A stretch of DNA of 64,000 nucleotides. It comes from Alitabrizicola rongguiensis (GTDB taxonomy: Bacteria > Pseudomonadota > Alphaproteobacteria > Rhodobacterales > Rhodobacteraceae). The stretch is taken from positions 558,001-622,000 of the forward strand of contig NZ_JAKENF010000002.1 of the NCBI RefSeq assembly GCF_021491355.1. Reading direction: 5' to 3'. The notes under the pieces were generated by a model, which made no database searches, had not been told where the DNA came from, and saw only the letters and a program-made list of their open reading frames with translations. The translations under genes and the position numbers were made by a program. Below, in pieces: positions 8,640-17,662 of this stretch (positions are counted from its first letter, which is position 1; every line of letters begins with the position of its first letter).

Positions 8640-10083
8640 CGACGGGTCCCATTCCCACATAAACGGATTTTATCTGGGTGTAGTGCTCGATCGCCGCATG
8701 GCCGTTCTCCCGCCCGACGCCCGAGCGTTTCGCGCCGCCGAAGGGCATTTCAACCGGTGTCAGGTTGTAGGCGTTGATCCAGCAGGTCCCGGCTTGCAGC
8801 TGCCCGATCACCCGGTGCGCTCGTGGCAGGTCAGCGGTGAACACCCCCGCCGCCAGACCGAACTCTGTCGCGTTCGCGCGGGCGACGACCTCGTCCTCGC
8901 CGTCGAAATCGAGCACCGCCATGACAGGTCCGAAGACCTCTTCGCGGGCCAGCGTCATATCGTCGGTCACATCGGCAAAGACGGTGGGCTCCACAAAGAA
9001 CCCTTCATTCGCAAGGGCATGGCCGCCGCCGCAGACCAGCCGCGCGCCTTCGCTGCGGGCCGTGTCGATATAGCCCATCACTTTGTCACGCTGCACGGCA
9101 GAGACGAGCGGGCCCATCTGTGTCGTCTCATCCAGCGGATTGCCGAGGCGGATCGCCGCCGTCCGTTCGGCCAGCCGCGACAGGAACCGCTCCTTGATGC
9201 CGCGCTGCACGAAGACCCGGGTGCCGTTCGAGCAAACCTGTCCGGCCGAGTAGAAGTTGCCGAGCATCGCCGCGCCGACCGCATCCTCGACGCTGGCGTC
9301 ATCGAACACGATCAGGGGCGACTTGCCGCCCAGTTCCATCGTCACATGCCGCACGCCCTCGGCAGCCATCGCATAGACCTTGCGCCCCGTCGGGACCGAG
9401 CCGGTGAGCGAAACCTTGGCCACGCGCGGATCACTGACCAACGCGGCGCCGACCGCTCCTCGGCCCTGCACGACGTTGAAGAGGCCCGCCGGCAGCCCGG
9501 CCTCGATCAGGATTTCCGCGAGCTTCAGCGCGCCAAGCGGCGTCACCTCGGAGGGCTTGAAAGTCATCGCGTTGCCAAGCGCCAGCGCAGGCGCCGCCTT
9601 CCAGCAGGCGATCTGGCTGGGATAGTTCCAGGCGCCGATGCCTACGCAAAGGCCAAGCGGCTCGCGCAGGGTGTAGACGAAATCGCGGCCAAGAGGCACG
9701 GTCTCGCCCGTCACGGTGGGCGCGAGCCCCGCGAACCATTCCAGCGCATCGGCCCCGCTCGGCCAGTCGGCCACCAGCGTCTCCTGGATCGGCTTGCCGG
9801 TGTCCAGCGTCTCCAGTCGCGCAAGTTCCGGGTTCCGCTCCCGGATCAGGTCGGCGGCGCGGCGCAGGATGCGGGCACGCTCGACAGGGCGAGTGCGCCC
9901 CCATTCCACTTGCGCGGCGGCACCGCTCGCCAGCGCTGCTTCGATGACCTCGGGCGTTGCCTCGTGGACAACGGCGATCACCTCGCCCGTCGCGGGATAG
10001 ACGACCTCGATCGGGGCGCCGGACCTGTCCTCGACATAGGCGCCGTTAACAAAGTGGCTGGCTGTGGGTTGGGCGCGCATCAT
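8626..10083 (-). CDS. betB: betaine aldehyde dehydrogenase
   Basis: A 485-residue NAD(P)-dependent aldehyde dehydrogenase that converts betaine aldehyde to glycine betaine. It shows the glutamate motif [12 protein letters not shown] and the nucleophile motif [18 protein letters not shown], plus EVFGPVMAV. The length fits BetB (about 490). Its start overlaps the betC stop by four bases (ATGA), and the identity is fixed by the betC and betA neighbours. Confidence 0.94.
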   Translation of the reverse strand: MMRAQPTASHFVNGAYVEDRSGAPIEVVYPATGEVIAVVHEATPEVIEAALASGAAAQVEWGRTRPVERARILRRAADLIRERNPELARLETLDTGKPIQETLVADWPSGADALEWFAGLAPTVTGETVPLGRDFVYTLREPLGLCVGIGAWNYPSQIACWKAAPALALGNAMTFKPSEVTPLGALKLAEILIEAGLPAGLFNVVQGRGAVGAALVSDPRVAKVSLTGSVPTGRKVYAMAAEGVRHVTMELGGKSPLIVFDDASVEDAVGAAMLGNFYSAGQVCSNGTRVFVQRGIKERFLSRLAERTAAIRLGNPLDETTQMGPLVSAVQRDKVMGYIDTARSEGARLVCGGGHALANEGFFVEPTVFADVTDDMTLAREEVFGPVMAVLDFDGEDEVVARANATEFGLAAGVFTADLPRAHRVIGQLQAGTCWINAYNLTPVEMPFGGAKRSGVGRENGHAAIEHYTQIKSVYVGMGPVDAPY

Positions 10084-11585
10084 TCCCCCCTCGGGAAGCG
10101 TTTGGAGGTTTCAAGCACGTTCAGGTCCATATGGTTGCGCATGTAGCGCTCGGACGCCTTCTGCAGCGGCTGGAAATCCCACGGAAAATAGGCGCCGTTG
10201 CGCAGCGCCTCATACACGACCCACCGCCGCGCCTGGCTGGCGCGGACGTCGGCGTCGAAGCGGGTCAGGTCCCACCGCGCCAGTGCCGCGGCCTTCAGTT
10301 CCGCCAGCACGCCGGCATAGGCGGGATCGGCGGCGAGGTTCCGCAGTTCCTGCGGGTCGGCCTGCATATCGAACAGCTGGTCGGGATCGAGCGTGCAGAG
10401 GTTCAGCTTCCACTTGCCCTTGCGCAGGCACACCAGCGGCGCCTCGCTCGCCTCGGCAGCATATTCCACTGCCACCGGACCATGCTCCGCGCCATTGGCG
10501 ACGGGCACCAGCGATGCGCCATCGGTCCAGGGCATCACCTCAGACATGTCGATGCCGGAGAGGTCGCAGAGCGTGGGCGTCACGTCGAGCGTCGAGACCG
10601 GCTGATCCACCTTGCCGGCGGGCATCTCCGGCGCCGCGATCATGAGCGGAACGCGGGCGGACCAGTCGAAGAAGTTCATCTTGAACCACAGGCCCCGCTC
10701 GCCCAGCATGTCGCCGTGGTCCGAGACGAAGACGATGATTGCCTCCTGCCGGGTACCCTCGAGTGCCGTCAGGATTTCGCCAATCTTGTCGTCGATATAG
10801 CTTATATTGGCGAAATAGGCCCGGCGCGAGCGGGCCACCATCTCGTCGGTGATGGTGTAGTTGTGCCAATCCGAGGCGTCGAAAATGCGCTTCGAATGCG
10901 GGTCCTGTTCGGCATAGGGGATGGGCGGCACCTCTGGCGCGAGGTGTTTGCAGTCTTCGTAGAGGTCCCAGTATTTCTTCCGCGCGACGTAGGGATCGTG
11001 CGGATGGGTGAAGCTGACCGTCAGCATCCACGGCCTGTCGTCGTTCCGCCGTCCGAGGTCATAGACCTTCTGCACGGCGTGGAAGGCGACCTCGTCGTCG
11101 TATTCCAGCTGGTTGGTGATCTCGGCCACCCCTGCCCCGGTGACCGAGCCCATGTTGTGATACCACCAGTCGATCCGCTCGCCGGGCTTGCGGTAGTCGG
11201 GCGTCCAGCCGAAATCGGCGGGGTAGATGTCGGTCGTCAGCCGCTCCTCGAAGCCATGCATTTGGTCCGGGCCGACGAAATGCATCTTGCCCGACAGCGC
11301 CGTCTGGTAGCCCGCGCGGCGCAGGTGATGGGCAAAGGTCGGGATGTCCGAGCGGAATTCGGCAGCATTGTCATAGACGCCGGTACGCGAAGGCAACTGC
11401 CCCGACATGAACGATGCCCGCGCCGGCGCGCAGAGCGGCGAGGCCGTGTAGGTATGGGCAAAGCGCGCCGATCGCGCCGCGAGCCGTTTCAGGTTCGGTG
11501 CATGAAGCCACGGCGCCGGGCCGTCAGGGAAAAGCGGCCCCGCCAACTGGTCGACCATCAGGATAAGTATGTTCGGCCGCGTCAT
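10080..11585 (-). CDS. betC: choline-sulfatase
   Basis: A 501-residue type I sulfatase that hydrolyses choline-O-sulfate to choline and sulfate in the cytoplasm. The formylglycine motif [11 protein letters not shown] begins at Cys52. Metal ligands are visible in [10 protein letters not shown] near the N-terminus and in [13 protein letters not shown]. The C-terminal tail ([29 protein letters not shown]) is typical of BetC. It overlaps betI upstream and betB downstream by four bases each, as in the Sinorhizobium-type betICBA operon. Confidence 0.95.
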   Translation of the reverse strand: MTRPNILILMVDQLAGPLFPDGPAPWLHAPNLKRLAARSARFAHTYTASPLCAPARASFMSGQLPSRTGVYDNAAEFRSDIPTFAHHLRRAGYQTALSGKMHFVGPDQMHGFEERLTTDIYPADFGWTPDYRKPGERIDWWYHNMGSVTGAGVAEITNQLEYDDEVAFHAVQKVYDLGRRNDDRPWMLTVSFTHPHDPYVARKKYWDLYEDCKHLAPEVPPIPYAEQDPHSKRIFDASDWHNYTITDEMVARSRRAYFANISYIDDKIGEILTALEGTRQEAIIVFVSDHGDMLGERGLWFKMNFFDWSARVPLMIAAPEMPAGKVDQPVSTLDVTPTLCDLSGIDMSEVMPWTDGASLVPVANGAEHGPVAVEYAAEASEAPLVCLRKGKWKLNLCTLDPDQLFDMQADPQELRNLAADPAYAGVLAELKAAALARWDLTRFDADVRASQARRWVVYEALRNGAYFPWDFQPLQKASERYMRNHMDLNVLETSKRFPRGE

Positions 11586-12166
11586 GCCATTCCTCGCGCC
11601 AGTTCCGCATCCAGAGCATCGAGCACCAGCGCAACTGCCGCCGCACGATCGGGCTGCGACTGGCCAAGCGCCTGTCGCAGATAGACGCCGTCGATGATCG
11701 CCCCGAGCGAATCGGCTGCGCGCAGCGCGTTGCGACCGACCAGCGGCCTCAGATCGGACAGGAGGTTTGACCGCAGCCGGCGCTGATAGATTCCCAGAAG
11801 TCTCCGGGCTTCGGGCACCGTCTGGGCCATCACATAGAAGTTCAGCCAGGCCGAGACGACCTCGCCCCGGAAGTTTGCCGCGGTGAACGAGGCCCGGACG
11901 ATCGCCTGCAGCCGTTCCTTTGGTCCGTGCGCCATGACGAGCGCACCGCGCACCTCGGCGCCGTAAAGCGTCAGGATGTGGCGCATTGCGGCCAGAAACA
12001 GCGATTCCTTGTCACCGAAATAGTGGTGCGCCAGAGCCGAGGACATGCCCGCGCGTTTGGCGATCTGGCTGACGGTTACATCAAGACTTCCGGCCCGGCC
12101 AACCTCGGTGATCGTGGCGTTGACCAGTGCCGCCTTTCGGATAGGCTCGACTCCAACTTTCGGCAC
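11582..12166 (-). CDS. betI: TetR-family choline-responsive repressor
   Basis: A 194-residue TetR-type repressor with an N-terminal helix-turn-helix (DVTVSQIAKRAGMSSALAHHYFGDKESLF, residues 28-57) very similar to BetI; the remainder is the ligand-binding domain. The open frame begins with a TTG at 12181, but a GTG at 12166 preceded by GAGGGG gives MPKVGVEPIRK, matching the known BetI N-terminus MPK(V/L)GM, and a length like E. coli BetI (195). It probably represses both the bet operon and the divergent choX genes until choline is present. Confidence 0.92.
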   Translation of the reverse strand: MPKVGVEPIRKAALVNATITEVGRAGSLDVTVSQIAKRAGMSSALAHHYFGDKESLFLAAMRHILTLYGAEVRGALVMAHGPKERLQAIVRASFTAANFRGEVVSAWLNFYVMAQTVPEARRLLGIYQRRLRSNLLSDLRPLVGRNALRAADSLGAIIDGVYLRQALGQSQPDRAAAVALVLDALDAELARGMA

Positions 12167-12211
12167 CGGCGCCCCTCGCAAAAATGCTTGCCATGAGGTG
12201 CTAGCTTGAAG

Positions 12212-12231
12212 TTAATTGACTCGTCAATCAA
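12212..12231. promoter_or_regulatory. probable BetI operator
   Basis: A palindrome ATTGAC-TC-GTCAAT at 12215-12228, extended to 20 bases with one mismatched pair, lies in the 92-base gap between divergent betI and choX1. It resembles the BetI motif of other proteobacteria (ATTGAACGTTCAAT-like). Position and symmetry fit a single operator controlling both directions. Confidence 0.65.
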
Positions 12232-12258
12232 CAAAAACCCAACGGGGAGTCTGCCACT

Positions 12259-13182
12259 ATGTTCCGCACTACGCTCATGGCCAGCGTCCTGGCCTTGGCA
12301 ACCGCACCTGCATTCGCTGCAGGCTGCGACAAAGTCATCTTCTCGGATGTTGGCTGGACCGACATCACGGCCACCACCGCCATCACGAGCTTTGTGCTGC
12401 AGGCCCTCGGATACGAGACCGAGACCAAGCTTCTTTCCGTTCCCGTCACTTATACTGGCCTTGCCGAGGGCGACGTGGATGTGTTCCTCGGCAACTGGAT
12501 GCCGACGATGGAAGCCGACATCAAACCCTATCGCGATGCGGGCACCGTCGAGACGGTCCGCGCGAACCTCGAGGGCGCGAAGTACACCCTGGCCACCAAC
12601 GAGGCCGGCGCAGCGCTTGGCATCAGCGACTTCGCGAATATCGCGACCCAGAAAGACGCGCTGGAAGGCAAGATCTATGGCATCGAGCCTGGCAATGACG
12701 GCAACCGGCTGATCATCGACATGATCGCCTCTGGCCCGTTCAAGCTGGACGGGTTCGAGGTCATCGAAAGCTCGGAACAGGGCATGCTGGCGGAAGTCGA
12801 TCGCGCGACGAAGGCGGGCAAGCCGATCGTGTTCCTGGGCTGGGAACCCCATCCGATGAACGCCAACTTCAAGATGACCTACCTGACCGGGGGTGACGAC
12901 TATTTCGGTCCGAACTTCGGCGGAGCCACGGTCTTCACCAACACCCGCGCAGGCTATGCCAAGGAATGCCCGAACGTCGGGACGCTTCTGAACAACCTCA
13001 GCTTCACCCTTGCGATGGAGAACGAGGTCATGGGCAAAATCCTGAACGACGGCGACGATCCCGCCGATGCCGCGAAAGCCTGGCTGCAGGCCAATCCTGA
13101 TGCCGTGACCCCGTGGCTCGCTGGCGTGACCACCAAGGATGGCGGCGACGCGGCAGAAGCGGTCAAGGCAGCCCTGCAGTGA
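12259..13182 (+). CDS. choX: choline ABC transporter substrate-binding protein
   Basis: A 307-residue periplasmic protein with a signal peptide ending near AFAAG. The choline box of S. meliloti ChoX (Trp43, Asp45, Trp90, Tyr119, Trp205) is conserved with a constant offset of ten: Trp33, Asp35, Trp80, Tyr109 and Trp195. It captures choline for ChoW/ChoV. It follows the BetI-like palindrome, so choline induction is likely. The gene is followed by a close paralogue overlapping its stop. Confidence 0.95.
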   Translation: MFRTTLMASVLALATAPAFAAGCDKVIFSDVGWTDITATTAITSFVLQALGYETETKLLSVPVTYTGLAEGDVDVFLGNWMPTMEADIKPYRDAGTVETVRANLEGAKYTLATNEAGAALGISDFANIATQKDALEGKIYGIEPGNDGNRLIIDMIASGPFKLDGFEVIESSEQGMLAEVDRATKAGKPIVFLGWEPHPMNANFKMTYLTGGDDYFGPNFGGATVFTNTRAGYAKECPNVGTLLNNLSFTLAMENEVMGKILNDGDDPADAAKAWLQANPDAVTPWLAGVTTKDGGDAAEAVKAALQ

Positions 13183-14117
13183 GCCTGCCGAACCGGGTGA
13201 GCAAATCGCTTGTCCTGCTTGCATTGGCTGTCGCCCCGGCGGCTGCCAGTGCGGCTGACTGCGATACGGTGCGCATGGCCAATGTCGGCTGGACCGACAA
13301 CATGGCGCAGAACGGGGTAGCGACCGTGGTGCTGAAGGCGCTCGGCTACGAGGTGAAGGACGATCTTCTGTCGTTGCCGATCATCTTCGAAAGCCTGGCG
13401 CGCAATGACATCGACGTGTTCCTCGACATGTGGCTTCCCTCGATGGAGGGCATGATTGCCCCCTATCGCGACGCCGGTACGATCGACACGGTCCGGGCTG
13501 ACCTTGAGGGCGCGAAGTTCACGCTTGCGACCAACAGCGCCGGCAAGGCACTCGGGATCGCCGATTTCAAGGATGTGGCCCCGCATTCGGCCGAGCTTGA
13601 CGGCAAGATGTATGGCGTCGAACCCGGCAACGACGGCAACCGGCTGATCCTCGACATCATCGAGAAGAACGCCTTCGGCATGGGTGACCTTAACCTCGTC
13701 GAAAGCAGCGAACAGGCGATGATCAGCGAAGTCGCAAAGCTGACCAAGGACGGCAAGCCGGTGGTCTGGCTGGCTTGGGAACCCCATCCGATGAACGTTG
13801 CACTGGACATCACCTACCTGACCGGAGGCGATGAGTATTTCGGGCCGGATTTCGGAGGCGCGACCGTCTATTCGATCAGCCGCAAAGGCTATGTCGCGGA
13901 ATGTCCGAACACGGGCAAGTTCTTCCAGAATCTCGTCTTCTCTCTTCCGATGGAGAACGAGTTGATGGGTGCGATCCTGAATGATGGTGCCGATCCTCTG
14001 GACGCTGCGCGGGCCTGGCTCGGCCAGCATCCCGAGGTGCTGGGCCCCTGGCTTGAAGGCGTGACGACCAAGGACGGAGGCGATGCCCTCGCAGCCGTGA
14101 CTGCGGCGCTGAAGTAA
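13179..14117 (+). CDS. second ChoX-type substrate-binding protein (tandem paralogue)
   Basis: A 312-residue periplasmic binding protein similar to the upstream ChoX over its whole length (VGWTD, WEPHPMN, YLTGGD, FGPDFGGATV shared). The start is the GTG at 13179, whose GTGA overlaps the choX stop; the open frame extends further upstream without support, and a GTG at 13197 is possible. The aromatic cage is Trp38, Asp40, Trp85, Phe114 and Trp200: the tyrosine of ChoX is replaced by phenylalanine, which could change affinity or preference (for example betaine or another quaternary amine). It probably feeds the same ChoW/ChoV permease. Confidence 0.88.
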   Translation: MSLPNRVSKSLVLLALAVAPAAASAADCDTVRMANVGWTDNMAQNGVATVVLKALGYEVKDDLLSLPIIFESLARNDIDVFLDMWLPSMEGMIAPYRDAGTIDTVRADLEGAKFTLATNSAGKALGIADFKDVAPHSAELDGKMYGVEPGNDGNRLILDIIEKNAFGMGDLNLVESSEQAMISEVAKLTKDGKPVVWLAWEPHPMNVALDITYLTGGDEYFGPDFGGATVYSISRKGYVAECPNTGKFFQNLVFSLPMENELMGAILNDGADPLDAARAWLGQHPEVLGPWLEGVTTKDGGDALAAVTAALK

Positions 14118-14130
14118 CCCACGCGATGCT

Positions 14131-14158
14131 GGCGGCCCCGGTTCGGTCCGGGGCCGCC
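14131..14158 (+). terminator. intra-operon hairpin after the binding-protein genes
   Basis: A perfect 11-bp stem GGCGGCCCCGG / CCGGGGCCGCC with a six-base TTCGGT loop sits between the second binding protein and choW. Such hairpins often protect the 3' end of binding-protein mRNA or partly stop transcription, so that binding proteins exceed permease subunits. No T tract follows. Confidence 0.6.
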
Positions 14159-14184
14159 CAACTCTCTGACGGGGACGGGGACGC

Positions 14185-15018
14185 ATGGACTGGCTTACGG
14201 ACTACAAGATCCCGGTCGGGAAAACGGCCAAGGCAGTTTTCGACTGGATGAAGGACAATCTGGGCGGCTTATTCGATGCGATCTCTGCGATCCTCGATGG
14301 AATGATCGCCGCGATCCTTTGGGTGCTGCAGGCTCCTCCGGCGCTGGTCGTCATCGCGGTCTTCGTGGCGCTGACCTGGTACGTTCAGCGCTCCTGGAAG
14401 GTCTGCGTCGGCGTGCTGCTGGGTTTCCTGTTCATCCTGAACCAGGGCTACTGGGAGGAAACGACCGAAAGCCTGACGCTGATTCTGTCAGCCTGCGTCG
14501 TCTGCATGGGCCTTGGTGTTCCGATCGGCATCGCTGCGGCCCACCGGCCCCGCCTTTATTCGGCGATGTCGCCGATCCTCGACCTGATGCAGACGCTGCC
14601 AACCTTCGTCTATCTGATCCCCGCGATCGTCTTCTTCGGCCTTGGCATGGTTCCAGGCCTGATCGCGACGGTGATCTTCGTTCTTCCCGCGCCGATCCGC
14701 CTGACCCATCTCGGCGTCTCCTCCACCCCGCAATCGCTGCTTGAAGCGGCGACGGCGTTCGGCGCCACGCCAAGCCAGCGCCTGTGGAAGGTGGAGCTTC
14801 CCTATGCCTTCCCGCAGATCATGGCGGGCCTGAACCAGACGATCATGCTGTCCCTGTCGATGGTCGTGATTGCGGCGCTGGTCGGCGCCAACGGCCTCGG
14901 CGTGCCGGTCGTGCGCGCGCTGAACTCTGTCAACACGGCGCTTGGCTTTGAATCCGGCATGATCATCGTGGTCGTCGCCATCGTCCTTGACCGCATGCTG
15001 AGGGTAACCCGGAAATGA
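14185..15018 (+). CDS. choW: choline ABC transporter permease
   Basis: A 277-residue inner-membrane protein with an amphipathic N-terminal part and six hydrophobic segments. The permease-type coupling motif reads EAATAFGATPSQRLWKVELPYAFPQIMAGL. It belongs to the ProW/OpuAB/ChoW family that forms the channel for quaternary amines. The stop overlaps the start of choV by four bases (ATGA). Confidence 0.93.
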   Translation: MDWLTDYKIPVGKTAKAVFDWMKDNLGGLFDAISAILDGMIAAILWVLQAPPALVVIAVFVALTWYVQRSWKVCVGVLLGFLFILNQGYWEETTESLTLILSACVVCMGLGVPIGIAAAHRPRLYSAMSPILDLMQTLPTFVYLIPAIVFFGLGMVPGLIATVIFVLPAPIRLTHLGVSSTPQSLLEAATAFGATPSQRLWKVELPYAFPQIMAGLNQTIMLSLSMVVIAALVGANGLGVPVVRALNSVNTALGFESGMIIVVVAIVLDRMLRVTRK

Positions 15019-16049
15019 CCGAGCCCATGACTCCCGCCGTCGAGTTCGACCGCGTCTCGATCGTGTTCGGCGACCGGCCGCTATCAGCCCTGCCCCACAT
15101 GGACGAGGGCAAGACCCGCGCCGAAGTGCAGGCAGCCTGCGGCCAGGTACTTGGCGTCCATGACTGCTCACTGACCGTGGGCAAGGGCGAGATCCTTGTC
15201 CTCATGGGGCTCTCCGGCTCGGGCAAGTCCACGCTTCTGCGCGGCGTGAACGCATTGAACCCCGTGGTCCGGGGCGAGGTGCGCGTCCATGACGGCGAGA
15301 AGATGGTCAGCGTGACCAAAGCCGACCCGGAGACGCTGCGCCGCCTGCGCCTGTCGCATATCGCGATGGTCTTCCAGCAGTTCGGGCTGCTGCCCTGGCG
15401 CACGGTGCGCGAGAATGTCGGCCTGGGTCTGGAACTGGCGGGGATGCCGCCGGAAAAGCGCCGCGATCCGGTGGATGTCCAGCTGGCGTTGGTCAATCTC
15501 AGCCAGTGGGCCGAGCGGAAGGTGGGCGAGTTGTCGGGCGGCATGCAACAGCGCGTCGGCCTCGCCCGGGCCTTTGCCACGCAGGCGCCGATCCTGTTGA
15601 TGGACGAGCCCTTTTCTGCACTCGACCCGCTGATCCGGACACGGCTTCAGGACGAGCTTCTGGACCTGCAGAAGAAGCTGCGCCGCACGATCATCTTCGT
15701 CAGCCACGATCTGGACGAGGCCTTCAAGATCGGCAACCGCATCGCGCTGATGGAAGGCGGGCGCATCGTGCAATGCGGCACGGCGCGCGAGATCATCGCC
15801 AATCCGGTTTCGGACTACGTGGCCGACTTCGTTGCCCACATGAACCCGCTCGGCGTGCTGACCGCCGCGGATGTCATGGAAGCGGGCACCGGTGAAGGGC
15901 CGCAGGTCGCGCCCGGCGCGCCCGTCCGAGATGTCATGGAACTGTTGCGCGATGGCGCCGCGCAGGTGGTCGTCGTCGATGGCGGCGTACCGAAGGGAGT
16001 TATCCGCGCATCGACGTTGATGGGCCGGCTTCTCGACCCGCGCGGCTAA
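15015..16049 (+). CDS. choV: choline ABC transporter ATP-binding protein
   Basis: A 344-residue ATPase with Walker A GLSGSGKST, signature LSGGMQQR and Walker B ILLMDEPFSALDP. As in ProV/ChoV, the nucleotide-binding domain (to about residue 270) is followed by a short CBS-like tail (PVRDVMELLRDGAAQVVVVDGG). It powers choline uptake with choW and the two binding proteins. Confidence 0.94.
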   Translation: MTEPMTPAVEFDRVSIVFGDRPLSALPHMDEGKTRAEVQAACGQVLGVHDCSLTVGKGEILVLMGLSGSGKSTLLRGVNALNPVVRGEVRVHDGEKMVSVTKADPETLRRLRLSHIAMVFQQFGLLPWRTVRENVGLGLELAGMPPEKRRDPVDVQLALVNLSQWAERKVGELSGGMQQRVGLARAFATQAPILLMDEPFSALDPLIRTRLQDELLDLQKKLRRTIIFVSHDLDEAFKIGNRIALMEGGRIVQCGTAREIIANPVSDYVADFVAHMNPLGVLTAADVMEAGTGEGPQVAPGAPVRDVMELLRDGAAQVVVVDGGVPKGVIRASTLMGRLLDPRG

Positions 16050-16050
16050 A

Positions 16051-16069
16051 GGGGCGGCGCGTCCGCCCC
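16051..16069. terminator. hairpin between convergent choV and META-domain gene
   Basis: A seven-bp GC stem GGGGCGG / CCGCCCC with a five-base loop occupies almost the whole 21-base gap between convergent genes. It lacks a T tract. It probably ends the cho transcript. Confidence 0.5.
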
Positions 16070-16070
16070 C

Positions 16071-17282
16071 TCAGGGGCGGGCGGCGAGCATCACCGAGCT
16101 GTCCCCGCTGCGCAGGTCAAGCGTCCCGGCCTCGCTGACGTCAAAGCCGCTGACTGTCGCCAGGAGCGACTGGAACTCTTGCTCCAGTGCCATGAGTTCG
16201 TCCGGGCAGGCCATCATCGTCGCCGCCGCCGGTCCGAAGGACAGGCCCTCGCCCGTCAGGGTAAAGGCAGCGTTGTAGCGGTTGCAGGCCGACTTGCCAT
16301 AGACCCGGCCCTCGGCCACGTCGAAGACGATCGACAGTTCGACCTCGGCCGGAATGGCCCTGGCGCCGATCTGGGTCACCTGCCAAGCCCCAGCCAACAG
16401 GTCCTCGGGCCGCCCCCCGCAGCCGCTGAGCGTTCGGCCGTCATGCTCCAGCTTCGCCGTCACCGGAAAGGGCATGCCGCTCATCGTGTCGCTGCAGATC
16501 GTGCGCGACAGCGTCAGGACCAGCCCGGTAGCGAGATCCATGCGCAGGCCATCGGCCGAGGCATATGGCTCCGGGAGCCCCCCCGATATGGGCGCTGCGT
16601 CAGGAGTCGGCTGGAACGTGTAGCCGGTCTCGCTCAGGTCTAGCCGCCAGAAGGGTTCGTTGCCGCGCAGCGTGATCGGCAGGATGGGATCGGGGATCAT
16701 CATCTCGCATTCGGGAAGTTCGGTGCCCTTCAGCGTGACCCGGGCGAAATTGCCCTTCCCCCAAAACTCGGTCGGGGGCGTCGCGTTGTCGCCGTAGCGG
16801 GCACCATCCGCAGACAAGAGCGGCTCCAGCCGGATGGCCTCGTCCCCCGCCTTGAGTCGCGCCCCTCCATCGAGGAAATCGATCTGGATCGGCACGTTGC
16901 CACAGATCATCCGGTCGTTGAACGCGACCGGCGAGGGTCGGGTCAGCGGAACGAGACCGAGATCGACCGGGCCCTCGCCCGCAGCCACCGGGACCTGAGC
17001 CGATACCCAATCGGCCCGACCGGCGACAAAAATCGCGCCACGCAAGCTGTAGTCGCCGTTGTCCGGGGCCACGACGGCGAAGCGCAGCGGGACCTGCGCC
17101 CCCTTGGTCTGGATCCGCGCCTCGGCCACGATCCCGGCCGGCCCGCGCAGTTCGACGACGAGCTGGGCGTCTTCCGGCAGGGCGATCCGCTCGCGATAAC
17201 CCACCTCACCAGTCACGTCGCGGGCCAAGGCAGGCGCGGCCGCAAGAACGGTCGCGAGGATCAGGCAAGTCAGTCGGCGCAT
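16071..17282 (-). CDS. exported META-domain protein with YbaY-like N-terminus
   Basis: A 403-residue exported protein. After a signal peptide ending at ALARD, residues 20-125 resemble a YbaY-type beta-sandwich (GEVGYRERIALPEDAQLVVEL). A middle part (residues ~125-285: FWGKGNFARVTLKG, LRGNEPFWRL) resembles COG3650/MliC-like regions. Residues ~290-400 form a META domain (LAGAWQVTQIGARAI, GKSACNRYNAAF, MMACPDELMALEQEF), as in HslJ. Such proteins are linked to envelope stress or heat-shock tolerance; the precise role is unknown. Confidence 0.78.
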   Translation of the reverse strand: MRRLTCLILATVLAAAPALARDVTGEVGYRERIALPEDAQLVVELRGPAGIVAEARIQTKGAQVPLRFAVVAPDNGDYSLRGAIFVAGRADWVSAQVPVAAGEGPVDLGLVPLTRPSPVAFNDRMICGNVPIQIDFLDGGARLKAGDEAIRLEPLLSADGARYGDNATPPTEFWGKGNFARVTLKGTELPECEMMIPDPILPITLRGNEPFWRLDLSETGYTFQPTPDAAPISGGLPEPYASADGLRMDLATGLVLTLSRTICSDTMSGMPFPVTAKLEHDGRTLSGCGGRPEDLLAGAWQVTQIGARAIPAEVELSIVFDVAEGRVYGKSACNRYNAAFTLTGEGLSFGPAAATMMACPDELMALEQEFQSLLATVSGFDVSEAGTLDLRSGDSSVMLAARP

Positions 17283-17433
17283 CAGGTCCCTCCGGTTTGG
17301 CGCATCATCGGGGTGCGGGTCGCCCGCGTCAAATCCCTTTCGGTCGAGAATGGCGTCGGGATCGGGCGCGCCACGCGGGCTTTACCCTGCCCCGGCAGCC
17401 GCTATGGTGGCGCCGCCCGCCTGCTGCGGCGGC

Positions 17434-17517
17434 GCCCGCGTGGTGGAATGGTAGACACAGGGGACTTAAAATCCCTAGCCGCAAGGCGTGCCGGTTCAAG
17501 TCCGGCCGCGGGCACCA
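17434..17517 (+). tRNA. tRNA-Leu (UAA)
   Basis: An 84-base class II tRNA. The acceptor stem is GCCCGCG / CGCGGGC, the D region GTGGAATGGTAGACAC, the anticodon loop CTTAAAA with anticodon TAA, then a long variable arm (AGCCGCAAGGCGT) and the T arm CCGGTTCAAGTCCGG. The CCA end is encoded. The long variable arm and TAA anticodon define tRNA-Leu reading UUA/UUG. Confidence 0.96.
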
Positions 17518-17662
17518 AGTCTTCTGCACAACTGATTGGTTCCAAGACATCTTTATGCAGGTCGACTTCCAAGGGTCCACCCATAGTCCACGGATCTGAC
17601 ACCCGACGCTCCTCCAAGTTTTGGGAGAGTCCTCGGGTTGATTTCTGGCACTGTGCGGCCTC

